From Burkholderia sp. WAC0059 (GTDB lineage: Bacteria > Pseudomonadota > Gammaproteobacteria > Burkholderiales > Burkholderiaceae), in assembly GCF_002870125.1 (NCBI RefSeq), contig NZ_PNEO01000020.1, positions 1-64,000 on the forward strand: a stretch of 64,000 nt of DNA. Direction: 5' to 3'. The first letter of the stretch is position 1. Each line of letters begins with the position of its first letter. Below the pieces are notes generated by a model. The model was not told the origin of the DNA and did no database searches. It saw only the letters and a list, made by a program, of their open reading frames with translations. The translations under genes and the position numbers were made by a program. Shown here piece after piece: positions 43,464 through 51,247 of this stretch.

Positions 43464-43529
43464 GGCTTACCCACCGTTTTCTAGCCCATGACCGATAGAT
43501 GCGGTCGCTTCGAAAACCGTGGATAAGCT
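43464..43529. repeat. Imperfect 18-bp inverted repeat with a DnaA-box-like sequence
   Basis: GGCTTACCCACCGTTTTC (43464-43481) and GAAAACCGTGGATAAGCT (43512-43529) pair at 15 of 18 positions. The right arm holds TTATCCACG on the minus strand, one base off a DnaA box. It lies at the 3' end of the metalloprotease operon and may be a terminator remnant or part of a replication origin. Confidence 0.4.
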
Positions 43530-43552
43530 GTTCAGAATGGACTACAGCAGAT

Positions 43553-44077
43553 CTATCGCGACAACTGGTTCACATGGTGCGTGGCAGCCTTGTCCAAGGC
43601 TTCAGCAATGTCGCGCGCACCTTCGCCTTTGACTTCCTTGGTGACGGCGATTTCCCGTCCCTTTGCCATGATGTAGACATAGGAATCAGTCGCTGTCAGT
43701 GGGCCACGGTTTGCCTTGCGAACCGTGCTCTTCCAGCCGATATCGGTGAAGTCATCGTAGTTCATGGCGTGCCGTCCCCAACGAATACCGTTCCGCTCGA
43801 CACTGATGGTCGCCGTCGTCCAGTTGAGCCGATAAAACACGATGATCGGCAGGAAGAACACGACGAACAGTGCCAGCAAGCCCGCGATAAATCCGTGGTT
43901 GACGCCGAAATAGAGCGAGGCAAAAAGGCCGACGATCAGCAGAATGACCGCAGGCACGGCCAGCAGCAAGTCAGCCGCGACGAAGTTGATGCGCCGTTGC
44001 CGGAAGGTGATGGCGACAGAGCCATCCAGTTGCGTCGTGACTTGGCAGGCTTGCTTGAAATTGATGGTGCTTTCCAT
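43553..44077 (-). CDS. Membrane protein with PH-like (bPH2/YcxB-type) domain
   Basis: 174 residues. Two closely spaced membrane helices (LLLAVPAVILLIVGLFASLY and FIAGLLALFVVFFLPIIVFY) near 35-80 are followed by a strand-rich cytoplasmic part, TTATISVERNGIRWGRHAMN and DSYVYIMAKGREIAVTKEV, resembling YcxB-like or bacterial PH domains. AAGGACATC precedes the ATG. Last gene of a three-gene unit, 7 bp after the small membrane gene. Role unknown; presumably a partner of the lipoprotein metalloprotease. Confidence 0.6.
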   Translation of the reverse strand: MESTINFKQACQVTTQLDGSVAITFRQRRINFVAADLLLAVPAVILLIVGLFASLYFGVNHGFIAGLLALFVVFFLPIIVFYRLNWTTATISVERNGIRWGRHAMNYDDFTDIGWKSTVRKANRGPLTATDSYVYIMAKGREIAVTKEVKGEGARDIAEALDKAATHHVNQLSR

Positions 44078-44084
44078 GATGTCC

Positions 44085-44381
44085 TTATTGGTTCCGTGAA
44101 CGCTTGCGAAGCAGACGAATGCACTGCCAGATGAACCACGGCAGGCTCGCCAGCAACATGCCGAAGTAGAGCCATGAGCCGAGTCGCAGATAGCCGTAGT
44201 CGCCTGCATATCGGTTGATCAGCCACATCGGAATGACGAAGGGAAACAGGCGAAGCAACAGCCATGCGATTGCCAGCGGGTAATCAACCACCGCTTTTCC
44301 GAGCCATTCACCTGCATCCGTGATGTCGAGGGTTTCGACAATTCGGTCGTTCCGTGAATACTGCTTTTTCTCGATGGGCAT
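44085..44381 (-). CDS. Small membrane protein
   Basis: 98 residues. A polar N-terminus (IEKKQYSRNDRIVETLDITD), then helices around VVDYPLAIAWLLLRLFPFVI (~31-50) and LGSWLYFGMLLASLPWFIWQ (~67-86), and a basic tail RLLRKRSRNQ that should face the cytoplasm. No family recognised. It sits 10 bp after the metalloprotease gene and 7 bp before the PH-like gene, so the three are very probably one operon and may form one membrane complex. Confidence 0.65.
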   Translation of the reverse strand: MPIEKKQYSRNDRIVETLDITDAGEWLGKAVVDYPLAIAWLLLRLFPFVIPMWLINRYAGDYGYLRLGSWLYFGMLLASLPWFIWQCIRLLRKRSRNQ

Positions 44382-44391
44382 GGTTGTTCCC

Positions 44392-45249
44392 CTATCGTGC
44401 GATGGTCATGCTCGTAATCGCCGTCATCGGCGGATTGGCATACAAGGTCTTGAGAACGGGATAAGCGCGGTCGGTGCACAGTGCCCCGTTGCAGTTGCCG
44501 CCACTGCCCTGACCGAAGCCGTCGAAGTGATTGGTCAGTCCGAGTGCGTGCAACAGTTCATGCTCGACCAACGGCTCGAACGGGGCGCAGTTCCCGTTAC
44601 TGAAATCGACATCCACATTGAAGGTTGCGCGCGGGTCGATAAGCGGGCTGGAATCCACCTCGGCTTGCCAGTCGGAAGCGAGAGGCGGGTCGATGGAATA
44701 CGTCGGATCGACCCACAAGCCAAACATGTTCTGTTTGTTGGCGTAGACCTCGCCACAGTTGTTCGGCTCAGTGGAACCTTGGGTCGGGGGTGTCTCATTG
44801 TTGAAGACGACACCCCGAGTCACCGATGCCGGATTCGTCGTTGCAGGCAGACGGTTGAACAAGGTCTTACCCACAGCGGATTCCAGATTGTTCAAAGCCG
44901 TAGTCAGCTCAGGACGACCACTGGTGTCGAGAATCGGGATCAGACCGTCGCGCTCGATGTTCCAACGATAGGAATGGACACCGTCCACACCACCTTTGTA
45001 GGGATTGCCGATAGCCCCATAGGCCTGCGACGTATCCCAGATCGGCGTGTTCGTTGCCGTGCCCTGACTCGTGGCGATATCCGCCAGGATCTGCGCATCG
45101 GTCGGGACAACCGGCGACGACGCACCACCACTCGGTGAACTGGCTTGGCTGTTGCCGCCGCTGTTATTGCTACTGTTATCGCTTCCGCCACCACCGCAGG
45201 CGGACAACGACACCGCCAGCACTGCTACCACAGCTACTTTCAAACGCAT
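44392..45249 (-). CDS. Lipoprotein zinc metalloprotease (HExxH, metzincin-like)
   Basis: 285 residues from the ATG at 45249. A lipoprotein signal ends at LSAC, giving lipid-modified Cys18, followed by a Gly/Ser/Asn-rich linker to ~45. The active site is HELLHALGLTNH: His230, Glu231, His234 and Gly237, with Asn240-His241 where metzincins carry the third ligand one residue earlier. Several Cys (165, 221, 253, 258) suggest disulfides. The Pro/Asp that follow linker residues fit an exported enzyme. It heads an operon with two small membrane proteins and is divergent from an XRE regulator with a palindromic operator. Target protein unknown. Confidence 0.75.
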   Translation of the reverse strand: MRLKVAVVAVLAVSLSACGGGGSDNSSNNSGGNSQASSPSGGASSPVVPTDAQILADIATSQGTATNTPIWDTSQAYGAIGNPYKGGVDGVHSYRWNIERDGLIPILDTSGRPELTTALNNLESAVGKTLFNRLPATTNPASVTRGVVFNNETPPTQGSTEPNNCGEVYANKQNMFGLWVDPTYSIDPPLASDWQAEVDSSPLIDPRATFNVDVDFSNGNCAPFEPLVEHELLHALGLTNHFDGFGQGSGGNCNGALCTDRAYPVLKTLYANPPMTAITSMTIAR

Positions 45250-45311
45250 TTCGCCCCCGTATCTGGTTGGTCGGCACGGCATGAGCCATGTTGGGGCGGA
45301 TATTAACGCAA

Positions 45312-45332
45312 AATAGGCCAAAGTGGCCTATT
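45312..45332. promoter_or_regulatory. XRE operator between protease operon and regulator
   Basis: AATAGGCC-AAAGT-GGCCTATT, a perfect 8-bp dyad in the 108-bp divergent gap. Position suits control of both the lipoprotein protease operon and the XRE gene. Confidence 0.65.
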
Positions 45333-45357
45333 GCAATGTAGCTGTGAGCATGACGGT

Positions 45358-45600
45358 ATGCTTCCATCCGTCCATCATCCCCGATACAAGGCTCTTCGGA
45401 CCCACCTGAAGGCATTGCGAAAAGGGGCGGGGCTTACTCAGGTTCAACTGGCCGAGCGCTTGAGCGTAGACCAATCGTATCTATCGAAGATAGAGCGCGG
45501 TGAACGGTATATGGACGTTCTGTTTTATTTGGAATGGTGCCGCGCGTGTGAGGTTGCACCGGATCAAGCTGTCACGAAGCTGGTTGACGCAGGGGCCTAA
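45358..45600 (+). CDS. XRE-family HTH regulator
   Basis: 80 residues from the ATG at 45358 (a TTG at 45331 would lie inside the palindrome). HTH_3 domain: ALRTHLKALRKGAGLTQVQL, AERLSVDQSYLSKIERGERY and MDVLFYLEWCRACEV, the pattern of single-domain repressors or restriction-type controller proteins. It probably binds AATAGGCC-N5-GGCCTATT and governs the divergent lipoprotein protease operon. It converges on the integrase gene with an 8-bp gap. Confidence 0.85.
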   Translation: MLPSVHHPRYKALRTHLKALRKGAGLTQVQLAERLSVDQSYLSKIERGERYMDVLFYLEWCRACEVAPDQAVTKLVDAGA

Positions 45601-45608
45601 CCCCCCCG

Positions 45609-47060
45609 TTACCAAAACAGCTTGATTGGATAAGACGCTTTATCGATGGCGTCCTTCAGAATCTCAAGGGGTTTCTTCTTCTGATAGTGCTGAAAGTGTG
45701 GGCTTGAGAAATCAATCTTGCTCTGCTCATAGTGCCCAACCAGCCCCATGATGATTGCCGGGTGAACGTTCTCGTTCGTGGTTGCGTTGATGAAATTCGA
45801 GCGAAACGAGTGGTAGACCTTTCGGCCGTCAGTGATTCCCCTCGTGTCCAGATACTGCCCGAATCGCCGGGATGCGTTCTTCGAGTAACCGTTCTTGCCC
45901 TTGATCAAATGAGGAAAGAGCTGCGTGCCACCGCTTGTCTTGACACTCTCGATATAAGCGAAGAAACCGGATTGAAGCACCACTTCCGGGATAGGAATCT
46001 TGCGAACTGAATTCTGGTTCTTGGCGACATCCGCCTGGATATCGAACACCCATACGCCGTCAGCTTTGAAGATGCGATCAAGCGGCAGACTTGCCAACTC
46101 TTCAAGCCGGGCACCCGTGTAAAGACCGAGAAACGGTAGCCAGTAGTAATCCGGCTTGTCCATAAACGCACGGTAGGCACTTTCCTCGAAGACAACAGCA
46201 AGTTCTTCTTCTGTGAAAGGCTGATAGGACTGAATCTGCTTCTTCAGCTTCGCCTTAGTCGATATCTTGACCTTCTCGAACGGATTGGCCGCGAAGTAGA
46301 GATTGTTATCAATCGCATACTCGAAAAGTGACCGCATGAACGAACAGCGGGCATTGATTGCACTTGCTGACGCATTCTTTCCGAGCAGCCGGTTCTTGTA
46401 GGCAATGCCTTCTTGAGGCGTATAGGCATTGATGTCCAGATCGCCAAAGAAGCCTTGAAACTCGGTGTAGACGCGCTCTTTGTCATAGAGCGTCTTGGGC
46501 ACATTGTCGAGCTTCTTTTCGTTCAAATAGAGAGCGACAACGGCAGTGAATTTCTCGCTAGTCTGTTTCGGCGCCTGAAACTGTTGCTCGAAGGCGGCTT
46601 TTTCGCGTCGCATGTAGGCCACCCTATCCTCGGGGGGAAGTGAGGCACATGCGTCGAGAATCTTCACCATATTCGCGTGCGATGCTTCGGCAGTGAGGCC
46701 GGGAAGGGCGGCCAATCGGGCAGCCTGCTTCTGGGCAAGCTCGGCATCGGACTGAGTGTCGGACTTGAGATTTACGTTTTGCAGGATGTCCTTGATGACC
46801 CTTACATCATGCGGCTGGATGTCCTTGAAGTTGATTTCGCCGGTCGGGCTGATGATGAGATCAAGCTTCCGCAAATTATCGCCGTCGAGGTCGAAAGGGT
46901 CGGACATAGTGGCAAGCTGAAGATTCAGTGACAGAGCCGAAATTCTAGCTTGATGGAAGTCTTTGGTTCCAAGTGAGCGGCGGATTTTCCGCTTGTTCTG
47001 GATGACGCGAAGGTAGTAGACACCGTGGCGCGAACGGTAGAGACGGGGCAACTTGTGCAT
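45609..47060 (-). CDS. Tyrosine integrase of the element
   Basis: 483 residues from the ATG at 47060; the earlier TTG at 47108 lies inside a terminator stem. An Arm-binding N-terminus (RLYRSRHGVYYLRVIQNKRK) and core-binding region precede the catalytic domain: Arg318 in YTGARLEE, Lys354 in VRKIPIP, His417/Arg420 in HSFRSNF, His443 in VGHYEQ and Tyr459 in HFQHYQ, a complete set. It recombines the 3' end of tRNA-Met with the element. Only 32 bp separate the start from the terminator downstream of the tRNA, so expression may depend on readthrough or on excision. Confidence 0.9.
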   Translation of the reverse strand: MHKLPRLYRSRHGVYYLRVIQNKRKIRRSLGTKDFHQARISALSLNLQLATMSDPFDLDGDNLRKLDLIISPTGEINFKDIQPHDVRVIKDILQNVNLKSDTQSDAELAQKQAARLAALPGLTAEASHANMVKILDACASLPPEDRVAYMRREKAAFEQQFQAPKQTSEKFTAVVALYLNEKKLDNVPKTLYDKERVYTEFQGFFGDLDINAYTPQEGIAYKNRLLGKNASASAINARCSFMRSLFEYAIDNNLYFAANPFEKVKISTKAKLKKQIQSYQPFTEEELAVVFEESAYRAFMDKPDYYWLPFLGLYTGARLEELASLPLDRIFKADGVWVFDIQADVAKNQNSVRKIPIPEVVLQSGFFAYIESVKTSGGTQLFPHLIKGKNGYSKNASRRFGQYLDTRGITDGRKVYHSFRSNFINATTNENVHPAIIMGLVGHYEQSKIDFSSPHFQHYQKKKPLEILKDAIDKASYPIKLFW

Positions 47061-47092
47061 GGGAATGACCCACCAAGTGACCCACCGAATGG

Positions 47093-47132
47093 AAAAAGCC
47101 CCATGCAACTTGTTGATTGCATGGGGCTTTTT
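47093..47132 (-). terminator. Element-supplied terminator for tRNA-Met
   Basis: AAAAAGCCCCATGCAA, 8-base loop, TTGCATGGGGCTTTTT: a perfect 16-bp stem 5 bp beyond the CCA end of the tRNA. It replaces the host terminator now found at the other end of the element (35177-35200), differing in sequence. Confidence 0.85.
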
Positions 47133-47137
47133 GTGTT

Positions 47138-47214
<77 letters not shown>

Positions 47215-47250
47215 AAAGAAAAAAGATTATCCAGATACGATCGTCCCTTG

Positions 47251-47880
47251 TCAACCCCCGCCCTTGGGCCGCCGGAAAAATCCGGGCCGACCCGCCCACC
47301 CGGCCGACTCGATCAATTCCGGGCATGAAGGTCCGCATCCTTCGTTTCCTTCACGAGTCGCGCGCCGCAAATCGTTGCGCAGCTTCGGATGACCGGCGAG
47401 GATCACCAACAAGCTGCCGCCGCCGTCCTCGACCAGCTCCATCAAGCGCTTCAGCCCCGTGAGCGTATCGTTCAGGTCATGCGCTTCGTCGACGAACAGC
47501 GCCACCGGGCGCTTGTTCTTCCGGATGAACTCGCGCAGGTCACGTTCGCGTTTTTCACCCTGCGTTGGAATGCGCACCTGCTTCTCGGTCGACAGATCAT
47601 AGAACAGCGCAGCGATGAACGTCGCGAGCTTGATGCGGGGCTTCTCGATCGCCAGCGACTTCGAAACGGTCACGCGCTTTTCGTCCTCGAGCGCCAGTTG
47701 CAGCCGGCGCATCATCATCGTCTTGCCGCTGCCGACAGCGCCGCACACGGTGATCAGCTGCTCCTCGAAGATCGCGCCCTTGATGTCCTTCATGAACCGC
47801 TGGTGATGTTCTGTTTCGAAGTATCCGGCCTGATTCAGCGGTGTGCTCAGTCCGTAGTGCTACATCACTTCAACTTGCAT
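47251..47880 (-). pseudogene. Transposon AAA ATPase (ExeA/TniB-like), degraded
   Basis: The frame shows STPLNQAGYFETEHHQRFMK, Walker A GAVGSGKT, Walker B ALFVDEAH and LVILAGHPKLRNDLRRATRE, typical of transposition ATPases. The presumed start ATG (47880) is followed by an in-frame TAG at codon 7, and after RRATRE the sequence changes to unrelated residues, so both ends are damaged. It stands downstream of a transposase remnant on the same strand. Confidence 0.75.
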
Positions 47881-48704
47881 GGCCTTCTCCTGACTTCCTG
47901 TGGCGGAAATATTCGCGAACCCGCGCCAGCACGATGCGATGCACCATGGTCTCGGCGAGCACCTGATCGATGAACAGTCGCTCCTGCGGCGAGAGTTTTG
48001 CCAGCGGGCGGGCCGGGCCGCCATCGCGTTGAACATGAAGTGCAGTGCAGATTCGGCGTCCTCGCCGTAGACGTAGCGGTATTCCTGGTATGCTGTGCCG
48101 CTGCGGTCATCGGCCATGCTGAACAGCGTCAGTGTCGGTTCGCTTTTGCTCGGGTCGGTGCACGCGGGGGCTCGATGTGCTTCAGATCTGAAGGCGACAG
48201 GCCGAATTGCCAGCAGTCGTTGCTGTGTTCGGCCTGGAACCGTACCGCTGGCGGTTGCCGCAGCAGATGCGGCTGGTCGAGTCGCAGCGCCGCCAGATAG
48301 TGGTTGATTGTCGGCACATGCAGCACGCCCCTCGGAGCCTTGATCATACCCCGCGCGGTCTCAACGCCGTAGTCTTCGAGCAGTTCGATAGCGCGCCTGG
48401 TTGATGGGTGGTGTCACTATTTATTAGTGATCCGTGGTTTTATCTCAGCAATCGTTTCGAAGTAGCGCTCCAGCTCCGTCTGTGGGAGCACACGCGGCTT
48501 GCCGTAGTCAGCGCGATGCGCGGCGCGCGGTTGCTGAAACCGGCGCAAGGCGCGGTACACGCTGGTCGTCGAGATGCCGTACAGCCCGGCAACTGCCACG
48601 ACCTGCGCAGTCCGTTCGGGACTCTTGTGCGGCAGGCGGTCGAGCTGCTGCCGCAACTGCGTCAGCGAGTCAGGCGGAATCGACTTACGCCGCCCGCAGG
48701 GCAT
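47865..48704 (-). pseudogene. DDE transposase (Mu/Tn552-like), degraded
   Basis: From 48704: LTQLRQQLDRLPHKSPERTA and ISTTSVYRALRRFQQPRA (HTH), then KPRITNK followed by in-frame TAG TGA near 48415, then STRRAIELLEDYGVETARGM, AVRFQAEHSNDCWQFGLSPS, a frameshift near 48165, SMADDRSGTAYQEYRYVYGE, and an internal deletion before a final QERLFIDQVLAETMVHRIVL segment. Several independent lesions mean it is dead. With the ATPase and resolvase it forms a Tn402/Tn5053-like three-gene set; the exact transposon family is not certain. Confidence 0.75.
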
Positions 48705-48981
48705 TGCGCTCCGCCTGGGTCAGATAGTTGTGGAGCGTCGATTTGCCGATTCCCATCAACCGGCAGACTCTTCAACGGTATGGCGACGCTCATGGTAAAG
48801 CTGCAGGGCTAGGCGTTCGCGCGCCGGATCGAGTCGCTTCTTGCGCCCGCCCTTGTGGTCGCGAGCGCGCGCAGCCGAAAAACCAGCCTGGATGCGCTCG
48901 CGGATCAGGTTACGCCCGAACTCGGCGAGCGCACCGAACAGGTGAAACACGAGGCGGCCACCAATTGATGCGGTATCGATG
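48685..48981 (-). pseudogene. Serine resolvase, C-terminal half
   Basis: DTASIGGRLVFHLFGALAEF, NLIRERIQAGFSAARARDHK and GGRKKRLDPARE are the second half of a Tn3-type resolvase, with a one-base frameshift near 48770 before CRLMGIGKSTLHNYL. It starts at Asp, exactly where the plus-strand N-terminal half (49109-49391) stops. The two halves were separated by an inversion. Confidence 0.8.
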
Positions 48982-49108
48982 GTTTGATGGACGCCTGCGA
49001 AGCGTGATCCGAACGACTTGCCGAGCCGCATAAAAGGCGTTCGGAATCTGCCTTCATCTTTCGACGGTCCGACTATACTGGATTTTCATCGGATAACTTA
49101 GAGTTCGT

Positions 49109-49391
49109 ATGCTCATTGGCCATGCGCGGGTTTCGACCGACGACCAGCATCTCGACCTGCAACGCGATGCGTTCGCGAAGGCCGGGTGTGAACGCGTGCT
49201 CGAGGACACCGCAAGCGGCGCGAAAGCAGAGCGTAACGGGCTGACCGCGCTACTTGCGACGTTACGTCACGGCGACACTGTTGTGATATGGCGACTCGAT
49301 CGACTTGGCCGATCACTGAAAGACCTTATTTATCTGGTCGAGCGGCTCAACGCCGCTGGTGTTGGCCTGCGCAGCTTGCGAGAAAGCATCG
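49109..49391 (+). pseudogene. Serine resolvase, N-terminal catalytic half
   Basis: MLIGHARVSTDDQHLDLQ with nucleophile Ser9, then TVVIWRLDRLGRSLKDLIYL and VGLRSLRESI, ending at codon 94; the following residues are unrelated. The remaining half lies on the opposite strand to the left. Sequence up to the break is undamaged, so the split may be recent. Confidence 0.82.
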
Positions 49392-49538
49392 TTTATTGGA
49401 TGGATGCAAACGGCGACGGAATTCGAGGCTGACATGCAATCTCGCGACGTGAGGTCTCGATAGCCTGGCCCGTCGCTATCACGTAAGGTTTTAGGCCTAT
49501 GAGCTTCGGCTATTCCAGCTACAACAGCCTGCCTGTAC

Positions 49539-50552
49539 GTGCCATTGAACATCGGCACGTGGCAATGCACGCTTCTACTGCGCCGCGAGTACGAAGAGCA
49601 GGCGCGACAGTGGAAATCATCGCGCGATCGGGATCGCCGCTCGTCAAGCGAGCGGGACCGCAACCGGCCGCACTCGCGAAGCTGGTCGGTGTTCGATGAC
49701 CGCGACGACGAGGAAGTGGACGGGAAGCGCCAGCGTGAGGACGACGCGCGGGCCTTTGCCCTCTATTTCCGGCCCAACTACGACTTCCGGCGATTGATCC
49801 ACACGGATATCGACGCGATCACCTCGTTCCTCAGTCAGTTTCTGGACGTAGCGCACTGGAACCTGCCGACCGACAACGCCGGCATAGAGCGCGCGCTCAA
49901 GCAGGCCGTCGCGGCCGGCAAGCTGGTGCCGATCGTCAATCGTGATCGGTGCACGCCTGCCCAAACGTTTCAGCCCACGCCGGCGCCGTTGCGCTGGTCG
50001 CCGTCAGGCGGCGGCAGTGGCCAGGCACGTTCAGCGTATCTGTTCCCGCCCGGCACTACCTCGTTTAACGGCGAGCCCGTGCTATCCGGCCCGTACGATC
50101 CGGCCTCGCAGGCTACGCAGTTGGCCGCCTTGCGGGGCGCATCGAGCGACGCCGCCGGCAGCGGCTTCGACTGGCTCGGCGTGGCCGGAGAGGTTGCCGG
50201 GACGGTGGCTGGTGCAATGCCAGGTGGCAACGACTGCCCGGACGATGGACTCTCCATGTCATTCCTGGACGACTCGTCAACGCCGCTGGGTAACGCGCAG
50301 CCGTTCGAGCTTGGCGACGTTATGCTTGCCGGCGACAAGGAACAGTTAGTCGGCATGCCCTTCAACGGTGTACCCGGATCGTGGGCATCGAGCATGCCTG
50401 GAACGATGCCTCAGTTGCGTCAGTATGGCCCGAATGGAACGCCCATGACGGACATCGACTTTGAAACCCATCACGGAAACGCCAACCCACACGTGCACAA
50501 TTGGGACGGCACGAATCGAGATCACGGCTGGCCGGTTTCAATACTTCCATAG
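49539..50552 (+). CDS. Polymorphic toxin, orphan (T6SS-effector-like N-terminus)
   Basis: 337 residues from a GTG; start uncertain because the preceding in-frame stop is only 39 bp upstream and no ribosome site is clear. The middle (AGIERALKQAVAAGKLVPIV, FNGEPVLSGPYDPASQATQL, STPLGNAQPFELGD) resembles a Burkholderia family of secreted, VgrG-linked proteins. The last ~70 residues, PQLRQYGPNGTPMTDIDFET, HHGNANPHVHNWDG, look like a polymorphic-toxin C-terminal domain with a His-rich motif. No signal peptide. The immunity-like gene starts 8 bp downstream. Toxin role is inferred from layout and motif. Confidence 0.7.
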   Translation: MPLNIGTWQCTLLLRREYEEQARQWKSSRDRDRRSSSERDRNRPHSRSWSVFDDRDDEEVDGKRQREDDARAFALYFRPNYDFRRLIHTDIDAITSFLSQFLDVAHWNLPTDNAGIERALKQAVAAGKLVPIVNRDRCTPAQTFQPTPAPLRWSPSGGGSGQARSAYLFPPGTTSFNGEPVLSGPYDPASQATQLAALRGASSDAAGSGFDWLGVAGEVAGTVAGAMPGGNDCPDDGLSMSFLDDSSTPLGNAQPFELGDVMLAGDKEQLVGMPFNGVPGSWASSMPGTMPQLRQYGPNGTPMTDIDFETHHGNANPHVHNWDGTNRDHGWPVSILP

Positions 50553-50560
50553 ACCCACTC

Positions 50561-50926
50561 ATGACGATTACAGAATCACTAGAACAGTTCGGTCACTTCC
50601 ACGATTGGTATCTGGACACTGTCGCCGTTGGACCGAACCACGAACCGCGCACGCTGACGCTCGGCCTGTATCTCGACAACAGGCGTGCGACCGTCACTTT
50701 CCAGGGCGTGACCTGCGTTTGCCTCGAAAGCTGGGGCTTGCTGAACATCGTGTACTCGATACGGCTGCTGCGGCCGGACGACGAACGCTTCGCACAGGCG
50801 CGAACCGTACTGGCAAGAGGAGAGCGCCTAACCGATCGACGCGCGGCGTGTCTGGTCTATCTGTACTCCACCCTGGGGGCGGAAATCGCGGTTGAGCTTG
50901 ATTCAATCAGGATCGAATCTGCGTGA
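50561..50926 (+). CDS. Immunity-like protein for the adjacent toxin
   Basis: 121 residues from the ATG at 50561. The start region LEQFGHFHDWYLDTVAVGPN and RATVTFQGVTCVCLESWGLL resemble small immunity proteins that carry an FHDW-type motif and mixed strands. No signal peptide or membrane segment, so cytoplasmic. The 8-bp spacing to the toxin stop is the usual toxin-immunity arrangement. Specificity unknown. Confidence 0.65.
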   Translation: MTITESLEQFGHFHDWYLDTVAVGPNHEPRTLTLGLYLDNRRATVTFQGVTCVCLESWGLLNIVYSIRLLRPDDERFAQARTVLARGERLTDRRAACLVYLYSTLGAEIAVELDSIRIESA

Positions 50927-51247
50927 GTCACGCAACGCCCTATCCGCGCCATGATGGAATCGCTTGGCAGCGCTATCGAGATTGACGAGTTGCTGAAGAG
51001 CGTCTTGATCTCGGCCTGCCTGGCGTCGAACTGCTCTACGAGGTCTTTGACTCGATATCGGACTGCCCGATTGGGTCAATCTGCCACGGCCGATCTGAGC
51101 GCCGTCAGTGGCAGATAATGTGAGCATGCGGTGATGGAATGCAAGCACAGTTGCAGTTAATCCGGGCACGCGGGTTCCGTCAGTTGTAGTTATTTCGAGC
51201 AGGAAACCGCGCCGATTGCAAGCACGGCCGGTTTCAAATGCAAGTCG
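50927..51247. other. Spacer with a possible gene remnant
   Basis: 320 bp without a complete gene. A plus-strand frame near 51003-51120 reads LDLGLPGVELLYEVFDSISD, protein-like but without a start; upstream it is out of frame. Probably a remnant of the rearranged toxin locus. No terminator or repeat recognised. Confidence 0.4.
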
